Shown: positions 26,417 through 36,643 of the stretch, in pieces
Numbering within the stretch: the first letter of the stretch is position 1
Layout: the number at the start of each line of letters is the position of its first letter
NCBI RefSeq assembly: GCF_002993335.1
Contig: NZ_PVNS01000019.1
Coordinates: forward strand, 1 to 37,790
DNA length: 37,790 bases
DNA from: Alkalicoccus urumqiensis
Lineage (GTDB): Bacteria > Bacillota > Bacilli > Bacillales > Salisediminibacteriaceae
Direction: 5' to 3'
Translations under genes and position numbers: made by a program
The notes under the pieces: generated by a model
The model's input: the letters and a program-made list of their open reading frames with translations, nothing else
Told to the model about the DNA's origin: nothing
The model's database searches: none

Positions 26417-26467
26417 AGACAATAGATGTCTGACAGGGCAGGCTTTCCGGCGATTCGACAAAAATCC

Positions 26468-27445
26468 CTATTCTTCGGTATTGGCATCGGTTACATCGGC
26501 GTAGGATCCAATTTGATTAAATTTTTCCGCCCGTTCTGAAACGAGAACTTCCGGGTCTTTTGATGATAATTCTTTCAGCTCTCTGCGTAGAACCTCCCGT
26601 ATAGCATCTGCCTGCTGCTGAACATCCCGGTGTGCACCGCCTCGGACTTCGGGAATAACACCATCCAGAATACCGAGCTTTTCCAGGTCCGGTGCCGTAA
26701 TTTTCATCGTTTCCGCTGCGCGCTGAGCTTCACCGGAATCTTTCCACAAGAGCGCTGCCGCCCCTTCCGGAGAAATAACGGAATAGGTTGAGTTTTCCAG
26801 CATGTACAGCCGGTCCCCGATTCCCAGAGCGAGCGCACCGCCGCTTCCGCCTTCGCCGATCACAATACAAAGAACCGGAACGCGGAGACCTGCCATTTCG
26901 ATCAAATTTCTGGCAATTGCCTCACTCTGTCCCCGCTCCTCTGCTGCTTTTCCAGGGTAGGCGCCTTTCGTATCAATAAAGCAGACAATCGGACGTTTGA
27001 ATTTATCCGCCTGCTTCATCAGCCGAAGTGCTTTACGGTATCCTTCCGGATGCGGCATACCAAAGTTTCTGCGCAGATTTTCTTTCGTATCTCTTCCGCG
27101 CTGGTGTCCGATAACAGTGACAGGGTTTCCTTCAAAAAAGCCGATCCCGCCGATGATGGCAGCGTCGTCTCCATAAAGCCTGTCCCCGTGAAGTTCCAGA
27201 AAATCAGTAATAAGAAGCTGAATATAGTCCTGCGTTGTCGGACGCTCTGTATGTCGTGCGAGCTGCACCCGGTCCCACGGTTTCATATTTCCGTATATAT
27301 CTTCTTCCAACTGAGCCAGCCGGCTTTCCAATTTCTCGATTTCGCCGCTTAAGTCAATGTCTTTGTCTTCGGTAAACGAACGGAGTTCTTTAATCTTTTC
27401 CCGGAGTTCGATCACCGGTTTCTCAAAAGGCAGATGATCAGCCAT
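26468..27445 (-). CDS. accA: Acetyl-CoA carboxylase carboxyltransferase, alpha subunit
   Basis: With AccD it transfers the carboxyl group from biotin to acetyl-CoA, giving malonyl-CoA for fatty acid synthesis. The 325-residue protein has an N-terminal helical part (about 1-50) and the carboxyltransferase core: [35 protein letters not shown] and [14 protein letters not shown], then [15 protein letters not shown]. Two bases separate it from accD, so the subunits are coupled. The C-terminus [17 protein letters not shown] is typical. Confidence 0.97.
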   Translation of the reverse strand: MADHLPFEKPVIELREKIKELRSFTEDKDIDLSGEIEKLESRLAQLEEDIYGNMKPWDRVQLARHTERPTTQDYIQLLITDFLELHGDRLYGDDAAIIGGIGFFEGNPVTVIGHQRGRDTKENLRRNFGMPHPEGYRKALRLMKQADKFKRPIVCFIDTKGAYPGKAAEERGQSEAIARNLIEMAGLRVPVLCIVIGEGGSGGALALGIGDRLYMLENSTYSVISPEGAAALLWKDSGEAQRAAETMKITAPDLEKLGILDGVIPEVRGGAHRDVQQQADAIREVLRRELKELSSKDPEVLVSERAEKFNQIGSYADVTDANTEE

Positions 27446-27447
27446 GA

Positions 27448-28305
27448 CTACTCCTCCTCTCCCCGTGCATGAACAGCCAGGATCGTGCCGATCTGGCTTT
27501 TTAAATCATGACGGTGGACAACCCGGTCCAGCTGTCCATGATCCATTAGAAATTCCGCTGTCTGAAAATCATCCGGAAGCTTTTCCCGCACTGTCTGCTC
27601 AATAATTCTTCTTCCTGCAAATCCAATCAGCGCGCCCGGCTCCGCCAGATTCACATCTCCGAGCGATGCAAAACTTGCGGAAACCCCTCCTGTAGTAGGG
27701 TGGGTCATAATACTGATAAAAAGAAGCCCTTCTTCATGAAGTCTTCGGAGTGCTGCACTCGTTTTCCCCATCTGCATGAGGCTGATAACACCTTCCTGCA
27801 TGCGTGCTCCGCCGGAAGCCGCGAATAAAAGCAGTGGACGTCTTTCGTTTACTGCCGTGTCGGCTGCACGCCTGATTTTCTCTCCGACAACAGCTCCCAT
27901 GCTGCCCATCCGGAAACCGGCATCCATAACACCGATGACAACTGGAACACCTTCGATCTCTGCTCTTCCAGTTACAATGGCTTCATTTAAATTCGTCTTT
28001 TCCCGGTCTTTCGCTGATTTTTCTTTGTATTCCGGAAACCCGAGTGGATCTTCAGCGATCAACTGCGCATCCATTTCCGTAAACGTCCCTTCATCCACCG
28101 TGCAGTACAACCGTTCTCCCGCAGACAGCCGGTGGTGATAACCACAGTGTTCGCATACCATATCATTTTTTCTGAGCTCTTTTATGTACGATATTTTTTT
28201 ACATCCGGGGCATTTGGACATCAGCCCTTCCGGCACTTCCTGTTTGGCTTTTTCAGAAGGGATTTTCTCCGGGCGCTTTTTCTTGGAAAACAAATCTCGA
28301 AGCAT
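27448..28305 (-). CDS. accD: Acetyl-CoA carboxylase carboxyltransferase, beta subunit
   Basis: The partner of AccA. The 285-residue protein has an N-terminal zinc ribbon with Cys32, Cys35, Cys51 and Cys54, then the catalytic core [44 protein letters not shown] and [13 protein letters not shown]. The frame runs seven codons further up, but the ATG at 28305 has GGAGG at 8 nt and gives the family N-terminus [11 protein letters not shown]. It follows a FadR-type regulator gene by 33 bp. Confidence 0.97.
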   Translation of the reverse strand: MLRDLFSKKKRPEKIPSEKAKQEVPEGLMSKCPGCKKISYIKELRKNDMVCEHCGYHHRLSAGERLYCTVDEGTFTEMDAQLIAEDPLGFPEYKEKSAKDREKTNLNEAIVTGRAEIEGVPVVIGVMDAGFRMGSMGAVVGEKIRRAADTAVNERRPLLLFAASGGARMQEGVISLMQMGKTSAALRRLHEEGLLFISIMTHPTTGGVSASFASLGDVNLAEPGALIGFAGRRIIEQTVREKLPDDFQTAEFLMDHGQLDRVVHRHDLKSQIGTILAVHARGEEE

Positions 28306-28338
28306 TATCATTTCCTCCTCATTCACTTATTCACGCCG

Positions 28339-28992
28339 CTAGAATCGGCTGTTTTTCATATGCAGTCTGACCGCACCGGCTGCTTCATCGGGTCCTTTCA
28401 GAATGGAATCTACAATAAGCAGGTGTTCCTGGTAAGCATCTTCGATTCTCCCCTCTCTTGACAGTGACTGTCTGAGGGCGGTCCTGCTGTATTCAACTAA
28501 AGGTATCCAGATATTTAAAATAAGCTTGTTTCCGCCGAGACTGACGAGCGTGCGGTGGAAGTGAATATCGGCTTCCAGCGCTTTTTCCACATCCTGCTGA
28601 TGGGCATATTCCGCCAGCTGGTAAAGGTGCCGCTTCTCTTCTTCTCCGGCCCGCTCACTCGCAAGCCGGGCCGCCTCCACCTCCAGGATCGCTCTCGTCT
28701 CAGCAAGATCCTGATGAGCGCGGGCATCTTTTAGAAAAAAGCCTGCGAGTATTTCCGCCAGGCGGTGGCTTCCGGAAAGGCGGAGAAATGTTCCTTCCCC
28801 TTTCCTCGTTTCGATCAGATCCAGAAGTTCAAGTGCCCGGAACGCCTCCCTTACAGAAGAACGGCCGACGCCCAGCTTTTCTGCCAGTTCCCGCTCTGAA
28901 GGGAGCTTATCGCCGGCCTGAAGCTTATCCTGCATGATTAATGTTTCCAGGTGGTGCAGAATCTGCACGTATACTTTCTTTCCATCGCTCAC
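28339..28992 (-). CDS. GntR-family regulator, FadR type (FCD domain)
   Basis: A DNA-binding regulator of 217 residues: an N-terminal GntR winged helix (about 5-70, LPSERELAEKLGVGRSSVREAFRALELLDLIETR) and an all-helical FCD ligand domain (about 85-210) with candidate metal or ligand residues in EADIHFHRTLVSLGGN and IVDSILKGPDEAAGAVRLHMK. The ligand is not known; an acid of central metabolism would fit the family. The gene runs into accD (33 bp), and the malic enzyme gene lies upstream. A perfect FadR-type palindrome is present in the malic enzyme leader (30387-30401) and is its most likely target. FadR subfamily membership is firm; targets are inferred. Confidence 0.88.
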   Translation of the reverse strand: MSDGKKVYVQILHHLETLIMQDKLQAGDKLPSERELAEKLGVGRSSVREAFRALELLDLIETRKGEGTFLRLSGSHRLAEILAGFFLKDARAHQDLAETRAILEVEAARLASERAGEEEKRHLYQLAEYAHQQDVEKALEADIHFHRTLVSLGGNKLILNIWIPLVEYSRTALRQSLSREGRIEDAYQEHLLIVDSILKGPDEAAGAVRLHMKNSRF

Positions 28993-29040
28993 CGAAGGCC
29001 CCCTTTCCCGTCTGGTGCGGCTCGTCTATCTAAATGGGTG

Positions 29041-29075
29041 GGAGGTGCCTCAAACCAACAGGTTGAGACACCTCC
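29041..29075 (-). terminator. Hairpin after the malic enzyme gene
   Basis: GGAGGTG pairs with CACCTCC, with an inner CTCAA/TTGAG stem. There is no T tract on the minus strand, so it may be a weak terminator or a stabilising 3' hairpin. Confidence 0.55.
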
Positions 29076-29107
29076 GCGCAGGTCAGCCTTTTTTCTGACA
29101 GGACTGA

Positions 29108-30349
<1,242 letters not shown>

Positions 30350-30386
30350 ACTCGCCACTCTCCTCTGCTGTAGTCACATCTTCCGT

Positions 30387-30401
30387 GGTGGTCTGACCAC
30401 C
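30387..30401 (-). promoter_or_regulatory. FadR-type operator in the malic enzyme leader
   Basis: GGTGGTCTGACCACC (same on both strands apart from the centre base) is a perfect 7-bp inverted repeat. Its core TGGTCTGACCA fits the FadR-type pattern TGGTCNGACCA. It lies about 15 bp after the -10 box, where a bound repressor would block transcription. The neighbouring FadR-type gene is the candidate binder. Confidence 0.65.
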
Positions 30402-30417
30402 CGGCAGTCCATGTATC

Positions 30418-30423
30418 ATTATA
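30418..30423 (-). promoter_or_regulatory. Extended -10 promoter of the malic enzyme gene
   Basis: On the minus strand TGCTATAAT combines an extended TGN and a perfect -10. No good -35 is seen at 17 nt; the upstream part lies in the dnaE terminator. Confidence 0.6.
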
Positions 30424-30426
30424 GCA

Positions 30427-30453
30427 GAAAACCGGACGGCGTACACCGTCCGG
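30427..30453 (-). terminator. Terminator after dnaE
   Basis: On the minus strand CCGGACGG and CCGTCCGG pair around TGTACG, followed by TTTTCT. Confidence 0.85.
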
Positions 30454-30486
30454 CTGGATTTTTTACGGAAAAAGCCTTGCCGCAGG

Positions 30487-33400
30487 TCAGAAGTTGGAAC
30501 CGCTTCCTTCGTGCAGCAGGACATTCTTCGATCCGAGCACAGCTCCGAGCCGCTTCAGCAGAACGTCATCCGCTTTCACATTCCACATCTCTGATAACTG
30601 CATTGTCTGACCGCTCCTCTGATACGTCATCCGGACCGGTATACTGCCGGGAGCTTCATCCAGCAGTTTTTTCACCTTTGTCAGTGACCTTCGTTCTGCA
30701 TCGGCTGTAATGTACAGGTGAAGGACGTCTTTTTTCTTTTCTTCAAGACGCTTCATCCACTCTTCGATCTGCACGGCTTTCTCTAATATGAGCTTTTTTT
30801 CTCCATCGTGCTCATCCACGCGGACTTCCAGGAAAACAGCAGCTCCTTTAACAAGCTGCAGCTGATACGCTTCATACGCTTTCGGAAAAACAGTGACGGA
30901 TATTATTCCGCTCTCATCCTCCAATTCCATAAACGCCATCAGCGCCCCTTTTTTCGTGCGGATGCTCCGGATTGTCTGAATCAACCCTGCTGTACGACAT
31001 ATTCCGTCTGACGGAAGGTCGATGATTTTTGTGCGTCCGTATTCTGAAAGCAGTCCAGAATATGCTTCCAGCGGATGACCGCTTACATAAAAACCGAGGT
31101 ATTCTTTCTCGTTATCCAGTTCCTCGGAATGCGAAAAAGCAGGGCGTCTCTCATATTCTCTTGCCGTCTGCTCATCCGGAAATAAAAAGGCCCCCTCCTC
31201 ATTCTCACGCCGTTTTTCTGCAGCGTAGGACATGGCAGCATCCAGCGTGGCAAGAAGTGTAGCCCGGGTTTCACCGAAGCTGTCACATGCGCCGCTGTGA
31301 ATGAGTGCTTCCAGCGTCCGACGTTGAAGTGCTGCCTGCGGAAGCGACGCACAGAGCTCAAATAAATCGCTGTATGGTTTTGTTTCCGAGAGGAGATCTG
31401 CGGTTTTCGTGCTAATAAATCGAATGGCCCCGAGGCCTGTCCGAATGCTTTCCGTCTCAATGGAAAAGGAAGTACTGCTGTTGTTAATGTCCGGCGGCAG
31501 CAGACGGATTCCGCTTGATTTCGCTTCATCAATCACGGCAGCCAGCTTCTCCTGATCATGCAGCAGCCCTTCCATCATCGCTGTATAAAATACATGCGGG
31601 TGGACCGCTTTTACATAGGCAAGCCGGTAGGAGATGATGCTGTAGGCGACAGCGTGGCTCCGGTTAAATCCATAATCGGCAAACCGGACGATTAAGTCAT
31701 ATACTTTTTCCGCATCTTCCGCGGTATGCCCTTTCTCCTGAGCTCCCTCCAGAAAACGGCGGCGCCCTTTCTCGAGCTCCTCCCGCTTTTTCTTACTCAC
31801 CGCTCTTCGCAGCAGGTCTGCTCCCCCTGGTGTAAACCCTGCCATTTTTACTGCGATCTGCATAATCTGCTCCTGATAGATCAGCACACCGAACGTTGTT
31901 TCCAGAATCGGCTTCAGATCGGGATGAACGTAATCCGGCGTTTTCCGCCCATGTTTCCCATCGATATAGTCGGTAATGAAGGCCATCGGACCGGGCCTGT
32001 ACAGCGCGTTCACTGCCACAATGTCTTCAAACGTCGTCGGCTGCATCTGCTTGAGCACGCGCTGCATTCCGCCGGATTCCAGCTGGAAAATGCCGCGTGT
32101 TTTTCCTTTGGACAACAGCTTGTAGACAGAAGGTTCATCCATCGGAATATCAGAGAAGGAAGTGCCGGCTAATGCTTCCATGCGGTCCAGCAGCGTTAAG
32201 TTCCGCAGACCGAGAAAATCCATTTTTAAAAGGCCCAGCCTTTCCAGATCACCCATGGGAAACTGCGTCAGTTTCATGCCATCCTTACCAGGCTGAAGCG
32301 GCATATAATCAGTCAGCGGGACGCTGCTCATGACTACTCCTGCGGCATGAATGGAAGTATGTCTCGGTAGTCCTTCCAGCCGCTCCGCTGCTCTTAGAAG
32401 CGGTGCAGCCTGCTCCTTTTCTATAAGGTCGGCAAACCGGCGGTCTTTTCCGGCTTCCTCAAGTGTTACAGAAGGCCCGGCAGGCACAGCGCGGGCAATA
32501 CGGTCTACGGCATAGCTGTCAAACCCGAGCGCCCGCCCTGCATCCCTCAGCGCAGCTTTTGCAGCAAAGGTACCGAACGTAATTATTTGAGCCACCCGGT
32601 CCATCCCATACTTGTCTGCCGCATAATGAATAACACGGTCTCTGTCCACGTCGGCAAAATCGATATCGATATCCGGCATCGTCACCCGCTCAGGATTTAA
32701 AAACCGCTCAAACAGAAGCCCGTACTCGAGTGGATCCACTTCAGTGATACCAAGAAGGTGCGCCGTAAGCGAACCGGCAGCCGATCCTCTTCCCGGCCCG
32801 GTCGTGATGCCCTCATTTCTGCAGTACGCCATGAAATCGGCGACGATAAGAAAGTAGTCGGCGAACCCCATTCTGTTGATGATGGACAGCTCATACGAAA
32901 GCCGGGCTTCTGCTTCGCGCGGAGGCGTGTCATACCTTTCCATCAGACCGTTTCTGCACCATTTTTCAAGCGCTTCCGGTGCAGGCAGACCGGATGGATA
33001 CGATGGCAGCTTCACTTCTGCTTCCGGAAGCTTCCAGCTGCACTTCTCCGCGAGTCTTCCGGCTTCTTCCACCGCAGCCTGCCAGCCGGGGAGATCCTGG
33101 ATCAGTTCTTCTTCTGACACCAGCGGACCACCCTCCACCTGATGCTGATCTTCCTGAACCGCTGTATTTGCAGCAATTGCCTGAAGCAGTAAAGGTGTCT
33201 GAGCATCCTCCTTTGAGCTCGAGAGAACCCTGGCACCGGCGAGAAATGCCGGCGGCTCCTCCATCGTATCCCGCCATCGGGCAAGCGTTTGACGGATATC
33301 CCGGCCGGTTTCCCGGCCATATGGGGAAATTTCTATGTAGGTTTCTGCCGCCCGGGAAGCGATACGCTGATGCATCTGCCATGCCTGATCCTCTTCTCCG

Positions 33401-33798
33401 TTCATCAGAAGACGGGTGGACAATCCGGTCAGCATCGGTTCAATAATAACGAGATGTTCACCGCTGACAGAAGAAAGTGGAAGAGAACCGCCGTTTTCCC
33501 AAAGTTCGGTTATCAGGCGGATGAGATGCGGGTACCCTGCCTGCTCCCGCACAATACAAAGAAGCTCACCGCTGCAGTTTTTATCTGCATGCACGGTAAG
33601 CTTTGCTCCAATAATCGGCTTCACGCCCGCTTTTCTGCATTCTTCATAAAAAGCCGGGGCGCCGTAAAGATTATGGCGGTCGGTGAGTGCCACTGCAGAG
33701 TGACCCTGCGCTGCCGCCTGCCGCACAATGGAAGTAATGCGGGCACTGCTTTCAAGTAAACTCCATTCACTCTGTACATGAAAATGGGTAAATGCCAC
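30487..33798 (-). CDS. dnaE: DNA polymerase III alpha subunit DnaE
   Basis: The second replicative polymerase of low-GC Gram-positives; it extends RNA primers before handing over to PolC. The product of about 1103 residues has an N-terminal PHP domain (FTHFHVQSEWSLLE, ALTDRHNLYGAPAFYEE), the polymerase core with catalytic Asp residues in MPDIDIDFADVDRD, GRGSAAGSLTAHLLGIT, the fingers region FNRSHAVAYSIISYRLAY, and a C-terminal OB fold (IRTKKGALMAFMELEDESG). The ATG at 33831 lies inside the -10 box, so I chose the GTG at 33798. It has AAAGGGG upstream and gives (M)AFTHFHVQ, the family N-terminus. In B. subtilis ytrH and ytrI stand between dnaE and nrnA; here only 54 bp do. Confidence 0.94.
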   Translation of the reverse strand: MAFTHFHVQSEWSLLESSARITSIVRQAAAQGHSAVALTDRHNLYGAPAFYEECRKAGVKPIIGAKLTVHADKNCSGELLCIVREQAGYPHLIRLITELWENGGSLPLSSVSGEHLVIIEPMLTGLSTRLLMNGEEDQAWQMHQRIASRAAETYIEISPYGRETGRDIRQTLARWRDTMEEPPAFLAGARVLSSSKEDAQTPLLLQAIAANTAVQEDQHQVEGGPLVSEEELIQDLPGWQAAVEEAGRLAEKCSWKLPEAEVKLPSYPSGLPAPEALEKWCRNGLMERYDTPPREAEARLSYELSIINRMGFADYFLIVADFMAYCRNEGITTGPGRGSAAGSLTAHLLGITEVDPLEYGLLFERFLNPERVTMPDIDIDFADVDRDRVIHYAADKYGMDRVAQIITFGTFAAKAALRDAGRALGFDSYAVDRIARAVPAGPSVTLEEAGKDRRFADLIEKEQAAPLLRAAERLEGLPRHTSIHAAGVVMSSVPLTDYMPLQPGKDGMKLTQFPMGDLERLGLLKMDFLGLRNLTLLDRMEALAGTSFSDIPMDEPSVYKLLSKGKTRGIFQLESGGMQRVLKQMQPTTFEDIVAVNALYRPGPMAFITDYIDGKHGRKTPDYVHPDLKPILETTFGVLIYQEQIMQIAVKMAGFTPGGADLLRRAVSKKKREELEKGRRRFLEGAQEKGHTAEDAEKVYDLIVRFADYGFNRSHAVAYSIISYRLAYVKAVHPHVFYTAMMEGLLHDQEKLAAVIDEAKSSGIRLLPPDINNSSTSFSIETESIRTGLGAIRFISTKTADLLSETKPYSDLFELCASLPQAALQRRTLEALIHSGACDSFGETRATLLATLDAAMSYAAEKRRENEEGAFLFPDEQTAREYERRPAFSHSEELDNEKEYLGFYVSGHPLEAYSGLLSEYGRTKIIDLPSDGICRTAGLIQTIRSIRTKKGALMAFMELEDESGIISVTVFPKAYEAYQLQLVKGAAVFLEVRVDEHDGEKKLILEKAVQIEEWMKRLEEKKKDVLHLYITADAERRSLTKVKKLLDEAPGSIPVRMTYQRSGQTMQLSEMWNVKADDVLLKRLGAVLGSKNVLLHEGSGSNF

Positions 33799-33829
33799 TG
33801 CCGGACCGCCCCTTTCTTGTTCTTCTGCC

Positions 33830-33835
33830 ATTATA
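33830..33835 (-). promoter_or_regulatory. -10 box of the dnaE promoter
   Basis: A perfect TATAAT on the minus strand in the nrnA-dnaE gap. The -35 region is poor. It overlaps the first ATG of the dnaE frame, which argues against that ATG as start. Confidence 0.6.
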
Positions 33836-33838
33836 ACA

Positions 33839-33851
33839 CGAACATTCGTTC
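33839..33851 (-). promoter_or_regulatory. LexA (DinR) SOS box upstream of dnaE
   Basis: CGAACATTCGTTC contains GAAC-N4-GTTC, the Gram-positive LexA operator core, in the spacer region of the dnaE promoter. LexA bound there would block the promoter. I recall reports that B. subtilis dnaE is induced by DNA damage, which would agree. Confidence 0.7.
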
Positions 33852-33852
33852 T

Positions 33853-34797
33853 TTACTTAGGAAAATGACCGCACAGCTCATCCAGTTCCTGAAATAAAGC
33901 GTCTGCTTCTTCCCAGTTTAAAGCATCTGCGCCGGAAGCCATCGGATGGCCGCCGCCCCGGTACTTCTGTGCAAGAGCGTTAATCTCAGGTCCTTTTGAA
34001 CGCATCCGGACCCGGATCCGCTCCGGCTCTTCCACAAAAAACACCCAGGCCCGCAGTCCATCCAGGTGGGAAAAGCAGTTGACGATCGCTGCAGCATCAT
34101 TGGACGTCACATCAAAGGAAGCGAGCGTTTCCTCCGACAGATTCACTCTGGCGGCACCATTTTTCGTTAACTCTACGCTGGAAAGGACATATCCCTGCAG
34201 CCGCAGAAGTGTGAGAGAGGTTTTTTCCATTTCATGATACAAGGAACTCCGGTCAAACGTAAAAGCGGCGAGCTTCTGTGCAGCATGGAAAGTTCTTGAC
34301 GTCGTATTGGGAAAGCGGAAACGTCCGGTGTCTGCCGTAATCCCTGCATAAAGCAGCCTGGCTGCCTCATCATGCATGTCGGCGCCGACGTTTTCTGCAA
34401 GCTCGGCAATCATTTCCGATGTGGAGCTCGCTTCTGTATCGACCCACTGAATGTCTCCATAGGGTTCCACATCCGGGTGGTGATCGATTTTAATGAGCAT
34501 CTTCCCTTTATCCCAGCCCGCACCATCGATCCGTGCCGTGTTCGCCGTATCGCAGACAATCACAAGTGCTCCTTCGTACACAGCATCATCGAACGTGTCC
34601 ATGCCGCTTAGAAATTCGAGTGATGCTTCTGATTCACCTGCCAGGTACAGCTTTTTCTGCGGAAAACTGGTTTTAATTAATTCAGCAAGACCCGCCTGGG
34701 AACCGACTGCATCAGGGTCCGGACGGACGTGGCGGTGCAGAATAACCGTATCATGCCGGCTCACTGCCTCCCAGATCTGTTCCTGTATACTCAACAT
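33853..34797 (-). CDS. nrnA: Bifunctional oligoribonuclease/PAP phosphatase NrnA
   Basis: Degrades very short RNA and converts 3'-phosphoadenosine 5'-phosphate to AMP. The 314-residue protein has a DHH domain with VRPDPDAVGSQ, the metal motif IKIDHHPDVEPYGD and TADTGRFRFPNT, and a DHHA1 domain with the glycine-rich substrate motif KYRGGGHPMASGAD near the C-terminus. Length is normal. It is divergent from the ytpI-like gene, as in B. subtilis, and its transcript runs towards dnaE. Start at 34797 follows GGAGAG. Confidence 0.95.
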   Translation of the reverse strand: MLSIQEQIWEAVSRHDTVILHRHVRPDPDAVGSQAGLAELIKTSFPQKKLYLAGESEASLEFLSGMDTFDDAVYEGALVIVCDTANTARIDGAGWDKGKMLIKIDHHPDVEPYGDIQWVDTEASSTSEMIAELAENVGADMHDEAARLLYAGITADTGRFRFPNTTSRTFHAAQKLAAFTFDRSSLYHEMEKTSLTLLRLQGYVLSSVELTKNGAARVNLSEETLASFDVTSNDAAAIVNCFSHLDGLRAWVFFVEEPERIRVRMRSKGPEINALAQKYRGGGHPMASGADALNWEEADALFQELDELCGHFPK

Positions 34798-34814
34798 GTC
34801 ATCTCTCCATTCAG

Positions 34815-34843
34815 TTGCACAGTAAAAGTTCCTCCGCTAGAAT
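34815..34843 (+). promoter_or_regulatory. Promoter of the ytpI-like gene
   Basis: TTGCAC (34815-34820), 17 nt, TAGAAT (34838-34843) on the plus strand, about 40 nt before the gene. Confidence 0.7.
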
Positions 34844-34884
34844 GGAGAAGGTTTATTCCCCATTCAAAAGGAGACAATTCTGTC

Positions 34885-35160
34885 ATGATTATTTTTCCAA
34901 TCGTCATTATCTTTTCATTGATTGCTTATGTTTATTTTAAAGTGGCTGAAAGCAGACACGCCGAATACACGGAGCGGGAAAAGCAGGGAGCCAAGGCAAA
35001 CATTTCGCTCGGACTTTTCATCGCCGCCTTCGGTATAAACAGCTATGTTTTCTACCAGACACAGCTTGCAGCAGTGATCGGGCTGATTTTCTTCGTCCTG
35101 GGAACGGCGAATATCGTTCTAGGAACGAGAAAATATAAGCAGCTGTCCGGCGCTGAATAA
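34885..35160 (+). CDS. ytpI: YtpI-like membrane protein
   Basis: A 91-residue protein with three predicted membrane segments: about 2-16 (IIFPIVIIFSLIAYVYF), 39-56 (ISLGLFIAAFGINSYVF) and 60-80 (LAAVIGLIFFVLGTANIVLG), separated by a basic, polar loop (VAESRHAEYTEREKQGAK). Function unknown. Gene order (divergent from nrnA, convergent with ytoI) identifies it as the YtpI counterpart. AAAGGAG lies about 11 nt before the ATG. The longer open frame upstream is not coding. Its stop codon directly abuts the stop of the ytoI-like gene, with no base between. Confidence 0.85.
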   Translation: MIIFPIVIIFSLIAYVYFKVAESRHAEYTEREKQGAKANISLGLFIAAFGINSYVFYQTQLAAVIGLIFFVLGTANIVLGTRKYKQLSGAE

Positions 35161-36468
35161 TCAGCGGTCGATCAGCTGCGCCATCAGCATCGCTTTACCG
35201 ACCATCTGTCCCTGAATAAACAGCTCCACGTCCACTTTCCCAAACTTCCTTCCAGCTTCCAGAAGCTGCGGTTTAATATGAAGCCGGGAATCAATCTGTA
35301 CCGGCTTCATGAAAAAGACCGTCAGGCTTTCGACAACCAGATCCCCCTTTTTCGACTTCCGCAGAATACGGCTTGCCGACTCCGTGACAATCGTTGTAAT
35401 GACACCGTAGGAAATCGTGCCGAGATGATTTGTCATCTGCGGCGTTACTTCCAGCTCATACAGCGTTTCACGCCCTTCAGAAGCATCTTCCAGGTGCCGT
35501 GTAACTAAATCTTCAATCGTATCGCCGACATGAGGCTGGCGCTGGATCATCTGGAGTGCCTTCAATACGTCCTGACGGCTGATCACGCCGATTAATTTCC
35601 GTGAAGAGGATATAACCGGCAGGAGCTCGATCCCTTCCCAGACCATCATGTGCGCTGCCGAAGCAACCGACGTCTGTCTCGTAACCGTAATCGGCTGCTT
35701 TGTCATCACCTTTTCGATTTCTGTAAACGGAGCAGCCCCCATAATATCTTTTCCGGTCACAACCCCGTGAAGACGCAGGTCGTCATCAATGACCGGATAT
35801 CGGCTGTGCCCGGTTTCCTGGCTCAGCGCCTGGTATTTTTCCACGGTATGGTTCAGCGTGAGATGATTTGTTTTCTCGATCGGAATGAGAATGTCTTCAA
35901 CGGAGACGATTTCCTTTTTGATCAGCTGATCATAAATCGCACGGTTGATCATCGTAGCTACGGTGAATGTGTCGTAGGAGGTTGAAATGACGGGCAGTTC
36001 AAGCTCATCAGCCAGCTTTCGCGCTTCTTCTGTCGTATCAAAGCCTCCGGTGATTAATACCGCAGATCCAGCTTCAAGTGCCATCCGATGAACCTTTTCC
36101 CGGTTTCCCACGATAAGAAGGTTGCCAGCATCCACGTACCGCATCATCTGTTCGGATTTCATGGCACCGATGACGAATTTATTCAGCGTCTTGTAAAGCC
36201 CGTTTCTCCCGCCCAGCACGGTTCCCTCTACAACGTTGACGACTTCCGCATATGTAAGCTTCTCAAAGTTTTCCTTCTGCTTCTTCTCAATTCGAATAGT
36301 TCCTACCCGCTCAATCGTACTGACGAGCCCTTGATTTTCTGCATCTTTAATAGCTCTATACGCTGTTCCCTCACTCACATGGAGCTCTTTTGCTATATGC
36401 CTCACCGAGATTTTGAAACCAACATCCAATGTCCGGATGAACTGTAGTATTTGTTCGTGCTTTGTCAT
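35161..36468 (-). CDS. ytoI: HTH-DRTGG-CBS-hot-dog regulator, YtoI-like
   Basis: A 435-residue multi-domain protein, probably a nucleotide-sensing regulator of unknown target. In order: a DeoR/MarR-like helix-turn-helix (about 1-65, VRHIAKELHVSEGTAYRAIKDAENQGL), a DRTGG domain (about 70-190, VIGAMKSEQMMRYVDAGNLLIVGNREKVHRMA), two CBS domains (about 190-310) and a C-terminal hot-dog domain (about 320-432, SYGVITTIVTESASRIL...). The first 61 residues of the longest frame are upstream leader: the ATG at 36468 gives MTKHEQILQFIRTL, close to the expected length of about 439. It may use the GGGAG about 11 nt upstream. Confidence 0.88.
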   Translation of the reverse strand: MTKHEQILQFIRTLDVGFKISVRHIAKELHVSEGTAYRAIKDAENQGLVSTIERVGTIRIEKKQKENFEKLTYAEVVNVVEGTVLGGRNGLYKTLNKFVIGAMKSEQMMRYVDAGNLLIVGNREKVHRMALEAGSAVLITGGFDTTEEARKLADELELPVISTSYDTFTVATMINRAIYDQLIKKEIVSVEDILIPIEKTNHLTLNHTVEKYQALSQETGHSRYPVIDDDLRLHGVVTGKDIMGAAPFTEIEKVMTKQPITVTRQTSVASAAHMMVWEGIELLPVISSSRKLIGVISRQDVLKALQMIQRQPHVGDTIEDLVTRHLEDASEGRETLYELEVTPQMTNHLGTISYGVITTIVTESASRILRKSKKGDLVVESLTVFFMKPVQIDSRLHIKPQLLEAGRKFGKVDVELFIQGQMVGKAMLMAQLIDR

Positions 36469-36531
36469 AGAAGGAGCATCTCCCTTTTCAATAAACTGTT
36501 TACCTTTGCCTCTTCCTTCTGTACTATTACA

Positions 36532-36560
36532 AGTATAAGCTTCCCTGTAAGCAACTTCAA
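36532..36560 (-). promoter_or_regulatory. Promoter of the ytoI-like gene
   Basis: On the minus strand TTGAAG (36555-36560), 17 nt, TATACT (36532-36537). Confidence 0.65.
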
Positions 36561-36613
36561 GAAACTTCTTCCTCCCGTTTCTCCTGACATGCTGCACAGG
36601 ACTTTTTGATACT

Positions 36614-36643
36614 TTTACATGTTTTTCGAATAAGATGGATAAT
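36614..36643 (+). promoter_or_regulatory. Candidate promoter of the lipoprotein gene
   Basis: TTTACA (36614-36619), 18 nt, GATAAT (36638-36643) on the plus strand. Other alignments are possible (for example TAAGAT at 36631). Confidence 0.4.

Noticed and set aside
33799-33831. ATG at 33831 as the dnaE start
   Set aside because: It overlaps the TATAAT box and has no ribosome binding site; the eleven extra residues are not part of the family N-terminus.
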